Shown: piece after piece, positions 25,935 to 34,718 of the stretch
How the letters are laid out: each line of letters starts with the position of its first letter
How positions within the stretch are numbered: the first letter of the stretch is position 1
DNA from: an uncultured Marinomonas sp.
GTDB taxonomy: Bacteria > Pseudomonadota > Gammaproteobacteria > Pseudomonadales > Marinomonadaceae
NCBI GenBank assembly: GCA_947493575.1
Contig: CANLRQ010000029.1
Coordinates: 1 to 35,765 of the forward strand
Reading direction: 5' to 3'
Length of the DNA stretch: 35,765 nucleotides
Notes under the pieces: model-generated
What the model saw: the letters and a program-made list of their open reading frames with translations, nothing else
Told to the model about the DNA's origin: nothing
The model's database searches: none
Position numbers and translations under genes: made by a program

Positions 25935-26215
25935 ATGCCAAGGGCTAGAAGCCAACAAGTCAGTTTGTCTGATACTCCGTATTATCACTGCATCAGTCGA
26001 TGCGTACGCCGTGCTTTTTTATGCGGTGAAGATTCAGTTACAGGTAAAAGTTTTGAACATCGTCGAGGTTGGATCGAGGCCCGTATCTTGTTCTTATCTA
26101 AAATATTCTCCATGATCACGACTGCTCTTTGCTTTTTCTTTGTTTCTGATTCTGTGCAATTGATTAAACGTGGAAGTCTTTTCTCACTGTGTATTATTGG
26201 ATGTCCTTATCCTTC
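25848..26215 (+). mobile_element. internally deleted RAYT element
   Basis: The leader and the first 175 bases of the gene match the intact copy at 20113, with many silent changes. At 26111 (ATTCTCCAT) it jumps to ATCACGACTGCTCTTTG, which in the intact copy is at 21197, about 100 bases past the gene's stop. About 900 bases are lost. Both ends of the element, including a diverged TTGGATGTCCTTATCCTTC at 26195, are retained. Confidence 0.8.
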
Positions 26216-26318
26216 TGATCTTTACGAATATCTCAAACATGTTTTTACAGAACTGCCGCTTTGCTCAGAGGAGAGTGACGTTGATAGATTGCTACCTTTG
26301 AACGCTAATCTAAACTAG
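25935..26318 (+). pseudogene. truncated RAYT transposase frame
   Basis: ATG 25935 starts MPRARSQQVSLSDTPYYHCI and follows the intact RAYT for about 58 codons to KIFSM, then runs into downstream sequence (ITTALCFFFVSD) to TAA 26318. It lacks the His-x-His and Tyr motifs and cannot be active. Confidence 0.85.
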
Positions 26319-26640
26319 GATGTGGTTGTATTGGAGTTTACACATCAGGAACAGCTGCTTTTCAAATTAATAGGAATGCATTTCAACAAAGGTTAAAGGA
26401 AGCAATCTCATTACACCTGACCTTGCAATACTGGAAAGCCGCATTTGAGGGTGTTTTAGCCGCTCTGTGGTGGAAGCAGACGAAACAGGAGTTCTGAAAA
26501 TTGGATCATGTCTACCATAAGCGGACCTAATTCAAAAAGCATGATTCACAACATTGCTGACGTTCGCTTTGAAATGATGCATATTCGACTCAGAGAAAAA
26601 CTTGTAAGACTATAGAGAGCTATCCTCCTCTCACTATTAT
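26319..26640. other. intergenic stretch without recognisable content
   Basis: No gene, remnant or repeat was identified. A frame of 35 codons from 26506 (MSTISGPNSKSMIHNIADVR) ends at a TAG near 26614 but has no ribosome site and is not called. Confidence 0.5.
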
Positions 26641-28029
26641 TTAAACGCCAACTAAATTTCGACACCATACCCCTGACATATATCTTCTTGCTGCTAGAAT
26701 AGACTTGAATATTTCCTCAGTGTTTATGGCGAGAAGCACCAATGGAAAACCAAACTGAAAGTAGTTAACAAACAACCATGTTAGAGGAATGGCTACAACC
26801 CACTGACTAATCACATCCATGACTATGGCATAGTTTGTATCACCGCCAGATCTTAGTATTCCAACAATAGCGGTTACGTTAAACGCCCGAGCAAAGACAA
26901 CGACAGATAAGATATAAAGGGCATTGTTTAGTACAACGAGAGACTCACTACTTAAGCCAGTAAACCACGGTGTCACCACAAGCGTACAAAGTAGAATAAT
27001 AAAGCTCGTCGCGAGTGCTACTAAGACAGTCCAGTACAACAAATACCTAGAGTAGTTCTTAGCCTCAACCAACTCATTAGCCCCCAATTTGTGGCCCACG
27101 ATAACATTGGAAGCAGACGACATTCCTATATAAATTGCGATTACTATAGACTCTATGGGCGTTACCAAAGCGAATATGGCTAGGCTTTGTGTTCCCATTT
27201 GAGCAACGAGTATATTGAAGACAAAAAGCCCCATTGCCCAAATAACGGAGCTAATTGAAATTGAAAGCCCTACTTTTAAGATTAGCCTTATCTCTTCGTT
27301 GAAGAGCGCATGAATGGCATTTTGGATCGACAGTCGAATAACACTAGACTTTTTATGCACATACAAAAGTATGGCAATCGCTTCAAACGAATAGCTAATG
27401 ACTGAGGCCCAAGCCGCACCAACAACCCCCATAGCCGGGGCCCCGAATTTGCCAAATATTAAAATGTAATTAAGTACAATATTTGAAATCAGTCCGATAA
27501 GAGTAAAGAACGTAACTGCTGATGCTTTCCCGACAGAGCGCATACCCACAGCCGCACTAAATGCCAGGCTGAAGGGGATAATCATTGCGGAACCAATGAC
27601 TAAATAGCCACGGACCATTGCTTGCACTTGAGGTTGATCTGATGCCATAGAACTTAGCAACGGGGCAAGCCCAAGTGTAATAAAATAAACGGATAATGAG
27701 ATAAGAAATGCCATGACCAACGTCGAAGAATATGCAGACGTGGTTTTGGCTTTACTATTCGCCCCCCAATACTGTGCGATAATGACGCCGCCACCATTGA
27801 CAATACCAAGAATGGCTAGGATCAGAATAAAAACAAACCGGCTGCTGTACCCTATTGCAGCAACTTCAGCTTCACCAAGCTGAGATGTCATTAACACATC
27901 AGTTACGGTACGCGATGACGCCATAAGTGACTGTAGTGCGGTTGGTATGGCTGTCAATGCTAATAAGCTAATAAACTTATTGCTAAAAGCATTTTGCAAA
28001 TCTTCCTTGATCGTTGAGCTAGATATCAT
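26641..28029 (-). CDS. MATE family efflux transporter
   Basis: The 462-residue transporter has 12 membrane helices in two halves of six. Typical MATE segments are LTAIPTALQSLMASSRTVTD, FVFILILAILGIVNGGGVII, AQYWGAN and, in the second half, ASNVIVGHKLGANE. MATE proteins export cationic drugs or natural products using Na+ or H+. It is the last gene of the amino-sugar-like operon and is a reasonable exporter for its product. I prefer the internal start at 28029, with GGGATGG upstream; a start at 28044 is possible. Confidence 0.9.
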   Translation of the reverse strand: MISSSTIKEDLQNAFSNKFISLLALTAIPTALQSLMASSRTVTDVLMTSQLGEAEVAAIGYSSRFVFILILAILGIVNGGGVIIAQYWGANSKAKTTSAYSSTLVMAFLISLSVYFITLGLAPLLSSMASDQPQVQAMVRGYLVIGSAMIIPFSLAFSAAVGMRSVGKASAVTFFTLIGLISNIVLNYILIFGKFGAPAMGVVGAAWASVISYSFEAIAILLYVHKKSSVIRLSIQNAIHALFNEEIRLILKVGLSISISSVIWAMGLFVFNILVAQMGTQSLAIFALVTPIESIVIAIYIGMSSASNVIVGHKLGANELVEAKNYSRYLLYWTVLVALATSFIILLCTLVVTPWFTGLSSESLVVLNNALYILSVVVFARAFNVTAIVGILRSGGDTNYAIVMDVISQWVVAIPLTWLFVNYFQFGFPLVLLAINTEEIFKSILAARRYMSGVWCRNLVGV

Positions 28030-28057
28030 TGACCACCATCCCATTCAGCTGTGTTAC

Positions 28058-28627
28058 TTAGTCATGTAGATTTCTTGAAATGGGGTCACCCATTCTAAAA
28101 TCTGAAAAATTCGCAACGAACCCTGATCGCTGCGGAGAGCACGCCATAATTCCGATTTGGCAGGACTCGGACATATCTAAATAGGCAAGGCGTAACATAA
28201 TCCAAACACTGTGCTCATCCAAATACTGGATACGAATGGCCTCACCATGCCGGGTTAAACGGATTCGAACTTCACCCTCAAACTTCGTCGGTTTGATCAT
28301 CGACCAATCTGACCAAGTACGAGTTACGACTGTGCTAATATGGGCAGCGCCATCGGTGTATTCGAGCCCAGTTTTAATCCAGTTTTCATCATCGACCCGC
28401 ACCATCAACCCAAGCTGATCATATAGAACCTCGAAGTCGGCAACTAAGTTAACTTCACAGGTAAAATCCCCTTCATAGTCGATGTAAAAAAAATGACCAT
28501 CTTTTCGTTGAAAATCGTAAAAAGTTCGTTGCCAAAAATCGGTTTCATTACCCGTAATTAGGGTGAATTTCGATTCATTGCCTTCCCAAACTGGAGGTTC
28601 ATTCAACCATTTAAAATCGCTAAACAT
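28058..28627 (-). CDS. DUF1349 concanavalin-like lectin-fold protein
   Basis: The 189-residue product is of the DUF1349 (beta-sandwich, concanavalin A-like) family. It begins MFSDFKWLNEPPVWEGNESK, then GNETDFWQRTFYDFQRKDGH, LGLMVRVDDENWIKTGLEY and CQIGIMACSPQRSGFVANFS, which are typical of the fold. Family members are thought to bind carbohydrate, though a reaction is not assigned. It lies 10 bases after the glycosyltransferase stop and is translated with AAGGAC. ATG 28627 is preferred to the GTG just before it. Confidence 0.85.
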   Translation of the reverse strand: MFSDFKWLNEPPVWEGNESKFTLITGNETDFWQRTFYDFQRKDGHFFYIDYEGDFTCEVNLVADFEVLYDQLGLMVRVDDENWIKTGLEYTDGAAHISTVVTRTWSDWSMIKPTKFEGEVRIRLTRHGEAIRIQYLDEHSVWIMLRLAYLDMSESCQIGIMACSPQRSGFVANFSDFRMGDPISRNLHD

Positions 28628-28637
28628 CACTTTGTCC

Positions 28638-29774
28638 TTATTGTTTACAGATGCGTTTAAGTTCCTCGTGAACCGATTGATTCAATTCTGGAGGAAGCTT
28701 ATCAATCAACGAAGTTGTAGATACAATATCAATCATGTTGTCATCAAATGGTAACTTTAAACCAATTAACGGAAAATGCTCTTTCAAATGATGTTGAGTT
28801 AACTCAAGCTTGACGTCGTTTAAGTCAGGAACGGTTTTCTCATCAAAAGGCAACCCAGCTACGAGCACTGATTTATCGTCTTTAATAAACAAACCAACGC
28901 CCATTGTCATACTAGCGTCTGGCGCCAATTCACTCAGCATCTTTTTAATTTCGGGGTAGTGGCCGTTAGCCTCAAAGTCGCCATAGTAACTCATAAGCTC
29001 TACCGTCAGTTCTGGTGCTTTTTTAAGGAAGCGGCGATAGTTAATAAACTCCGTCTCTCGGTTCTTTTTAACATTTCGAACGTGTGGAAGGTGGAAGCCC
29101 CAAACATCTTGCTTGAGAGTGATAGGCAATCCTGCTTGTGAGATTCGATAACCCCATTCCAGATCTTCAACGCCATACCCATAAAATTCTTCATTAAAGT
29201 ACAAATCATATTCGGCAATAGATTTTGCGGGCAATGCAATTAATGCGGTCCAAGTAAACGCATATGGAATATTATGCCCGACGTGTAATCGCATGTCCTT
29301 AGGCGGAACAGCATTACCCTCAATCTCTTTAAGATTCGGAAGATAATGACTAAATGACTTAGCATCGACATGATCGACATCACTATTGTTATTGTCGTAG
29401 TCCACCATTTGTCCAATCACACACTGCTTCTGCCCCCAAGAAAAATGAGATTGGTATAGATTGGTAACGAAATCTCTTGGCAACATGATGTCAGCGTCTA
29501 ACATGACGACAACTTCCCCATTTGCCTGTTTGATTGCCATATTTCTCGCGGTAGATATGCGCCACGGGGCTGACGACATGACCGTGATAATATTGACGTC
29601 ACTTTCGTATTTTTTGCATAAGCTGACATACTCATTGCAATATTCCATCGCGCCGATAACGACTTCGAAATCGCTTTTCTGGGCATCTTGCCTAGAAAGA
29701 GCCGACAACACCAATTCTAGGTTTTGAATCCGTCTAAAATACGGAATGGTGATACTGACTTTACGTTTATACAT
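28638..29774 (-). CDS. family 2 glycosyltransferase with galactosyltransferase-like domain
   Basis: The 378-residue cytoplasmic enzyme has a GT-A fold. It begins MYKRKVSITIPYFRRIQNLE; ISTARNMAIKQANGEVVVML leads to the acceptor-site DxD in LDADIMLPRDFV. The catalytic EDLEWGYRISQAG (Glu-Asp in YGVEDLEWGYR) is the C-terminal galactosyltransferase domain seen in chondroitin-type enzymes. It should transfer a sugar from a nucleotide sugar to an acceptor made by the rest of the operon. The ATG lies inside the HAD stop (ATGTATAA), showing coupling. Confidence 0.88.
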   Translation of the reverse strand: MYKRKVSITIPYFRRIQNLELVLSALSRQDAQKSDFEVVIGAMEYCNEYVSLCKKYESDVNIITVMSSAPWRISTARNMAIKQANGEVVVMLDADIMLPRDFVTNLYQSHFSWGQKQCVIGQMVDYDNNNSDVDHVDAKSFSHYLPNLKEIEGNAVPPKDMRLHVGHNIPYAFTWTALIALPAKSIAEYDLYFNEEFYGYGVEDLEWGYRISQAGLPITLKQDVWGFHLPHVRNVKKNRETEFINYRRFLKKAPELTVELMSYYGDFEANGHYPEIKKMLSELAPDASMTMGVGLFIKDDKSVLVAGLPFDEKTVPDLNDVKLELTQHHLKEHFPLIGLKLPFDDNMIDIVSTTSLIDKLPPELNQSVHEELKRICKQ

Positions 29775-30414
29775 GGCTAAACTCCTTGAGCGTTTTTCCT
29801 ATAATGTGAATATCTGAGAGGTTGCTGATGATAGCTTTAGCGTTGGCATACTTTTGTGAACCACTTAGTGCATGCGGCCAGGCATAAATTTCAGTTATAT
29901 TTGCTTTAACGGCTGAACTTATGCCGATATCAGAGTCCTCAATAACGATAACTTCCTTGGCTTTTAAACCCATAATGGACAGCATTTTTAAATAAGGCTC
30001 GGGGTTAGGTTTGGAATAACTCACATTATCAGCAGAAACGAGATTTAACTTGCCCTTATAAGCAAAACTTATGTTTTTCAAGCAAACTTGTTTACTCGCT
30101 GACGATACAAACCCAAATGTCAAATCCGAGTGCTCCAAACGCTGAAGTAACGGTTTTATTTGATGTCGAACATGGCCTGGCTGGATGAGAGAGACATAAA
30201 TCTCCTCAGCTTTTTTTGAAATTCGAGTAATCTGTTCAGAGGTAAACCCTAATTGCTTAACAGTGTCTTCAAGCGTCAAGCCAATCAGTTCTGATGCGTT
30301 GACAGAAACTGTATTTGCCGACTCAGTGCGAATAGCCCGTTTTAGGGCTTCTTCGTGAACAGGTTCACTATCTACAATAACACCATCGATATCAAAAATA
30401 ATTCCCTTTATCAT
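29767..30414 (-). CDS. HAD family phosphatase, beta-phosphoglucomutase-like
   Basis: The 215-residue protein is a HAD-like hydrolase of the beta-phosphoglucomutase subfamily. Motif I is IIFDIDGVIVDSEPVHEEAL (nucleophile Asp and DxD), motif II is FGFVSSASKQ, and motif III/IV is SKPNPEPYL with VIVIEDSDIGISSA. I start it at ATG 30414, which overlaps the dehydrogenase stop (ATGA) with AAAGGA upstream, rather than 39 bases earlier. It likely removes phosphate from a sugar-phosphate intermediate, or moves it between carbons. Confidence 0.9.
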   Translation of the reverse strand: MIKGIIFDIDGVIVDSEPVHEEALKRAIRTESANTVSVNASELIGLTLEDTVKQLGFTSEQITRISKKAEEIYVSLIQPGHVRHQIKPLLQRLEHSDLTFGFVSSASKQVCLKNISFAYKGKLNLVSADNVSYSKPNPEPYLKMLSIMGLKAKEVIVIEDSDIGISSAVKANITEIYAWPHALSGSQKYANAKAIISNLSDIHIIGKTLKEFSHV

Positions 30415-31466
30415 GCGGCTATTTCCTTTGGGGAAATGAGCACTTTGCAGCATTTTTCCACCGGGCCTGTATAATTCATGTTCGCTAAATCAAGCCCTAA
30501 TATAGAAAACGCATTTTGAAATTGACTCAAAGGGAATTTGTGCGACACTATTTTTTCAACAGGAATGACTTCATTACAAATGAGTTCAAATGCCTCAATA
30601 AACGACCCCGCCTTGGAGTCAATACTTCCTACAATATTCAAACTTTTGTCCGCTAGCTTTATGGTATTGATCGTCTGATTTTTGCTTTTTAATCCTACCG
30701 ATATATAGGTAGAGCCTGGTGATAAGCAGGGATACAGTTTTTCTAGCTGACCGCTGGTTGTATCTACAACCAAGTCTATAGAATCGCATTCACGCTCTTG
30801 GAAGTAACGTTCCAGAGTCGGATAGATCTTTGTTGATGGTGGGATGCAACTTAACGCAAAGTTTGTACGTAAGTCTGAGTTTTCGATTAAAACAGGCGCA
30901 TAGCCTTTCAACGTTAGCGCCCAGGTATAAAGCAACCCCATTGGCCCAGCACCGAATACGATGACTCGCTCATGAATAACATCTGCAGGAATTTTTCGTA
31001 ACCCCGTAATAACGCAGCTTAAGGGTTCGGTTAACGTAGCCGCCTCTAACGACACGGAGTCTGGTAATTTATGAACAAATTTATCGGCAGTCCGATAAAA
31101 TTCTGCAAAGGTTCCGTCCGCGCTTACTCCACTTTCAGTCCCAAATTTTTGTTCACAGTGATTGATTCGTTGCGAACGGCACATGCGGCACTCCCCGCAA
31201 TAAGACGTTGGGTTTATGACCACTCGGTCGCCCGGTTTTACATGAGTAACGGCTGAGCCAGTCTCGTAGACAACGCCCGAGCTTTCATGGCCGATCGTGA
31301 CCCCAGGGACGGCAACGTTATAGTCGCCGGTAACAATGCCGATATCCGTACCACAAATGCCTGTGAATTCGATTTGGACGATGACGTCATCTGGCTGAGT
31401 AACTTCTGGGTAGCCAGTCTCTTTTATTCCGACAGCCCAATCACCCGTATACTTAAGAGACTTCAT
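30411..31466 (-). CDS. zinc-dependent alcohol (polyol) dehydrogenase
   Basis: The 351-residue MDR-family oxidoreductase has the catalytic zinc ligands in GICGTDIGI (Cys) and GHESSGVV (His-Glu), and four structural zinc cysteines in SYCGECRMCRSQRINHC. The Rossmann motif is VIVFGAGPMGLLYTWALTL. The family oxidises polyols or sugar derivatives at a secondary alcohol to a ketone. Such enzymes supply the ketone on which an aminotransferase acts in aminocyclitol pathways. The start overlaps the aminotransferase stop, with AGGT upstream. Confidence 0.9.
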   Translation of the reverse strand: MKSLKYTGDWAVGIKETGYPEVTQPDDVIVQIEFTGICGTDIGIVTGDYNVAVPGVTIGHESSGVVYETGSAVTHVKPGDRVVINPTSYCGECRMCRSQRINHCEQKFGTESGVSADGTFAEFYRTADKFVHKLPDSVSLEAATLTEPLSCVITGLRKIPADVIHERVIVFGAGPMGLLYTWALTLKGYAPVLIENSDLRTNFALSCIPPSTKIYPTLERYFQERECDSIDLVVDTTSGQLEKLYPCLSPGSTYISVGLKSKNQTINTIKLADKSLNIVGSIDSKAGSFIEAFELICNEVIPVEKIVSHKFPLSQFQNAFSILGLDLANMNYTGPVEKCCKVLISPKEIAA

Positions 31467-32679
31467 AATTTTCTACCTCGTATAGTTCACCTAGCGTTTT
31501 AAGCATCTTACTTTCAATTTCTAAAATATGGACTTCATTGATGATAAGAGGAGGCCTTACTTTTACGGCTTTACCAAATCCGTATCTGCTTGGTCGAGTG
31601 ATCAAACCATTTGATTTTGCGATAGTGATGAAGTTTTTAACATCTTCAGAGGATGGCAGGTCAAATGACAACATTAGCCCTTCACCTCGAACATTCGAAA
31701 CAGCACTGCATGACACTTCGATGTTCTTAAGTTTTTCCTTTAGGATGGGAGAGAGTCGGTTTACATTTGAGAGTAATTTCTCATCGTCGATGTATTTAAT
31801 AGTTTCTGATAACGCAACTAACGCTAACGGATTAGCACCCGATGTGAAGGAGTGCTCCCAAGATTCTAAAATGTCCAGTTCCTTGCGCATTAGCACGCCA
31901 GCAACCGGTATCCCAATGCCGCCTGCTCCTTTCGCGAAAGTGATTATGTCTGGTTTTAGGTCTTTCGCATATCCATTAGTGGCAAAGAATGACCCTGTTC
32001 TACCAAACCCGGTTTGCACTTCATCCGCAATAATCAAAACATTATTTCGATCACAAATTTCTCTGAGTTTCTTATAAAATTCTTTAGGAGGGACGATATT
32101 CCCACCGTTACCCATGATTGGCTCGACAATCACAGCGGCAACTTGCCCAGTACTGGCGAACTCCAGAAAGTCTTCAATTCGTGTGGCGCATAGCGTGTTA
32201 CATGAAGTTGGTTTTTGATTATAGAAACAGTTATTGCAATCTGGCGCAGGCACTTTCAGCTGATGACCCACCGGTGAAAAACTTGCTCGTCTGAAGGAAT
32301 TTCCTGAAAGGTTAGTAGTGATAAGGCTTTGCCCATGGTGGGACAAAAATAAAGACACTACTTCCGTTTTTTGAGTGGATTTTTGTGCGATGCGAATAGC
32401 ACATTCATTCGCAGTAGATCCTGTAATGTCACGAAACCAAAAACGATTAATGTGTTCTGGCAAATGAGGAATCAGTTGCTGAAAAATGGATTCACTCATG
32501 TCCTTTGTATGTTCTGAAGATAAGTGCGCACATCGATCCAGTTGCTGCTTTAACGCCAATATAACGGGTTTTGCGCTGTATCCGAGTGCCAAATTAAATG
32601 TACCAGAGCAACAGTCTAAATATTCTTTTTCTCCTATTTTTAAATAGGGTCCTTCTCCCGAATAATTTTCTATTTCCAT
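31453..32679 (-). CDS. class III PLP-dependent aminotransferase
   Basis: The 408-residue fold-type I enzyme of class III has the cofactor lysine in IITFAKGAGGIGIPVAGV, after the Asp of IIADEVQTGFGRTGSFFA. TGSTANECAIRIAQKS is the PLP-phosphate loop. A cysteine-containing insert (CNNCFYNQKPTSCNTLC) is distinctive and may bind metal. Class III enzymes include 4-aminobutyrate aminotransferases and the sugar aminotransferases of aminoglycoside pathways. First gene of the six-gene operon; a weak AGGGAT precedes the start. Confidence 0.9.
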   Translation of the reverse strand: MEIENYSGEGPYLKIGEKEYLDCCSGTFNLALGYSAKPVILALKQQLDRCAHLSSEHTKDMSESIFQQLIPHLPEHINRFWFRDITGSTANECAIRIAQKSTQKTEVVSLFLSHHGQSLITTNLSGNSFRRASFSPVGHQLKVPAPDCNNCFYNQKPTSCNTLCATRIEDFLEFASTGQVAAVIVEPIMGNGGNIVPPKEFYKKLREICDRNNVLIIADEVQTGFGRTGSFFATNGYAKDLKPDIITFAKGAGGIGIPVAGVLMRKELDILESWEHSFTSGANPLALVALSETIKYIDDEKLLSNVNRLSPILKEKLKNIEVSCSAVSNVRGEGLMLSFDLPSSEDVKNFITIAKSNGLITRPSRYGFGKAVKVRPPLIINEVHILEIESKMLKTLGELYEVENYEVS

Positions 32680-32945
32680 TTTTTTATCCCTGTTTTAGTC
32701 AATTGTGTAGTGGTCACGTAATAATGGCCACCTCGTTATAAGTTATCGAGTACTCTTTTTCTTTCCTATTCAGAGCCAATGCATCTCAGAGCCAATGCAT
32801 CGTTGTGTTTATGCGCCTTATTTGGCTGTAATATCCAGTGATATAATTCACAATTGATTGCTTTGCTTCACCAAATTTTGTATATCCACTTTTTGGAACA
32901 CGTTCTGTTTTTTAAAGTAGTACAGTAAAGTAGTACAGTAAAGTA

Positions 32946-33071
32946 AAGTAGTACAGGACACCCATTACTTTATTGATGCTTATTTAATCACAGCCTAAAC
33001 TAAAAAAAACCAAACTCAAGGATGAGGAAGTAATTATGCCAATGGCCAGAAGCCAACAAGTCAGTTTGTCT
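32946..33071 (+). mobile_element. RAYT leader and first 12 codons, remnant
   Basis: GGACACCCATTACTTTATTG through the leader to ATG 33036 and the codons MPMARSQQVSLS match the intact RAYT start at 20113. The sequence then breaks off at 33072. It is the third copy of this family in the window. Confidence 0.85.
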
Positions 33072-33158
33072 GGCCCTCAATTATTATGGTTGTTAGTGTC
33101 GTCATTGTTCAAAAACAGCTCGTTTGCCAAGAAAAGCGTGAAGGTTTATCAGATATGA

Positions 33159-33407
33159 ATGCAAATAGAAGAAAGTTTTAGGGACATGAAAAGCACAAAA
33201 TTTGGCTTAGGTTTTGAGCATAACGACGCTAAAAAATTAGCCAGAACTACGTTGCTAGTTTTACTGACAACACTGACGGCCATGGTGCTTACTTTATTGG
33301 GCAAAATTGTCGAACTGTCTTGATTAGCTTATCGTTTTCAATCTTCCAGCACTTACAAACGCAGAGTACTCTCTACAAACCTAAAAATCACCCTCAAACA
33401 ATGGTGA
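33159..33407 (+). pseudogene. IS4-family transposase C-terminal remnant
   Basis: From 33159 the frame reads MQIEESFRDMKSTKFGLGFE then a hydrophobic LLVLLTTLTAMVLTLLG and a TGA at 33321. The same frame continues LAYRFQSSSTYKRRVLSTNL to a TGA at 33405. IEESFRDMKS is the catalytic-glutamate region (YREK-type) of IS4 transposases. The N-terminal part is missing and it abuts the RAYT remnant. Confidence 0.7.
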
Positions 33408-33620
33408 GAGGCCGTCTGGAAATTAGCCGATCAGCTGTTCAAGGGAAACAATTTTATGGTTTAAATTCGTAGAGGTACCTCAGGATTTGGCCCTGATCGG
33501 AATAATTTTTTAAATATCAGATGCTTATAAATTAAGATGAAATTAAGTTTCTTCTGCGTTGATTTTTTGAAAATCAAATAATATCTTTAAAAAAGGATTT
33601 AATAATAAAAAGGACGTTTT

Positions 33621-34334
33621 ATGAAAATATGTCATATTTCCTCTTATTCAGGGCTGTGGGATTTTGATATTGTTGTTGTCGGATCTGGTCCATCAGGATC
33701 AGTGGTAGCTAATACTCTTGCATCCAAAGGAAAGAATGTTTTAGTTTTAGAGTATGGTCCTCTAGTCTCCCCAGGAACTCTTCACTCTGATCATCAAAAA
33801 AAATTCCCTAAAGCTTTTTCTCATTTAAACGAAAATAACTGTGATCCATGGACTGCATGTTGCGTTGGAGGAGGGATGGAATTTTATGATGCAATAACCT
33901 TTCGTTATAGAGAGTCTGATCTAAAACCTAGCAAATACATTTCTTCAGATATGGATATGGATTGGCCAATATCATTAACTCAACTGAATCCTCATTATGA
34001 TTGGGTTGAGAAGAAACTAAACGTTTCTGGTACAGGATCTAATCCTGAATTTTATAAATCTTCAAGAGCTGATTTTATTTCTGAAGCAATGAAAAAATGT
34101 GACCTCAGGGCAAAGAAAATTCCTTTAGCAATTAAAGCTGGACAAGATGGATGTAATTATTGTTCAGCTTGTGATGAAAGGTCATGTCCCTCGGGGGCGA
34201 AAGCCTCTGTTATATCAAGGTCTATACTTAATGATAAAGGGCTATCAGGTTCCATTACTGTATTACATGGAATTTTTGTTGAAAATATTGAAGAAAATAT
34301 TGAAGGATTAATTGATTCAGTAAATTGCATTATC
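33621..34334 (+). pseudogene. GMC-family FAD oxidoreductase, cut by IS66
   Basis: About 238 residues of an FAD-dependent oxidoreductase of the glucose-methanol-choline type. The nucleotide-binding motif is FDIVVVGSGPSGSVVANTL (near residues 14-32), then VLEYGPLVSPG. CVGGGMEFYDAITFRYRESD and DWPISLTQLNPHYDWVEKKL follow the family pattern, and CNYCSACDERSCPSGAKAS is the cysteine-rich segment. Full members have about 500-550 residues, so more than half is lost past the IS66 end. GMC-type oxidases act on primary alcohols in aminoglycoside pathways. Codons to 34370 belong to the insertion sequence. Confidence 0.85.
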
Positions 34335-34415
34335 GTAAGCGCCCATCCAACCCTATCTATCTATGGCTGACTTCAGCCGATAGTCTTCTCGCTTCTTTTA
34401 CCTAAGGAGCAAACC

Positions 34416-34718
34416 ATGGCAACCTACCGCAAGTACAACTGGCCCGAGCTATTTGACGCCTTTGAGCTATCTGAGTTAACCCAAACTGAGTTCTGTCAAC
34501 AACACAGCATTAACCCCAAATACTTCAATGTAAAATGGAATCAACGCCGACATTTGGCAAATGAGCCGACTGGCTTTGCTCGTTTGCAGGTTGCATCGTG
34601 CACTCATCCTACATCAACCGCTTCTACAGTCGTGATTGAGCATGGACAATGTAAAATTCATTGCCCAGGTTCAATGACACCTTCTGACGTGGCTGATCTA
34701 GTGAGGTTGCTGGCATGA
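34416..34718 (+). CDS. tnpA: IS66 TnpA accessory protein
   Basis: The 100-residue first protein of IS66 begins MATYRKYNWPELFDAFELSE and has the helix-turn-helix LTQTEFCQQHSINPKYFNVK. It is needed with TnpB for transposition, and probably binds DNA. AAGGAG precedes the start. It overlaps tnpB by ATGA. Confidence 0.9.
   Translation: MATYRKYNWPELFDAFELSELTQTEFCQQHSINPKYFNVKWNQRRHLANEPTGFARLQVASCTHPTSTASTVVIEHGQCKIHCPGSMTPSDVADLVRLLA

Larger units (their letters stand above)
32680..33620. other. operon upstream region and element debris
   Basis: No protein-coding gene is intact here. An inverted repeat GTGGTCAC / GTGGCCAT type spans 32710-32731, upstream of the aminotransferase, as a candidate operator. 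A 15-base direct repeat (CAGAGCCAATGCATC) is at 32771 and 32787. Tandem AAAGTAGTACAGT copies at 32926-32950 lead into RAYT leader sequence. An IS4 fragment follows at 33159, then AT-rich DNA with AAGGAC before the GMC gene. Confidence 0.6.

Noticed and set aside
26506..26614. 35-codon frame MSTISGPNSKSMIHNIADVR
   Set aside because: No ribosome site or recognisable family; in a stretch of element debris.
31538..32077. 179-codon ORF opposite the aminotransferase
   Set aside because: The leftward frame carries the PLP lysine and conserved motifs, so this is a shadow.
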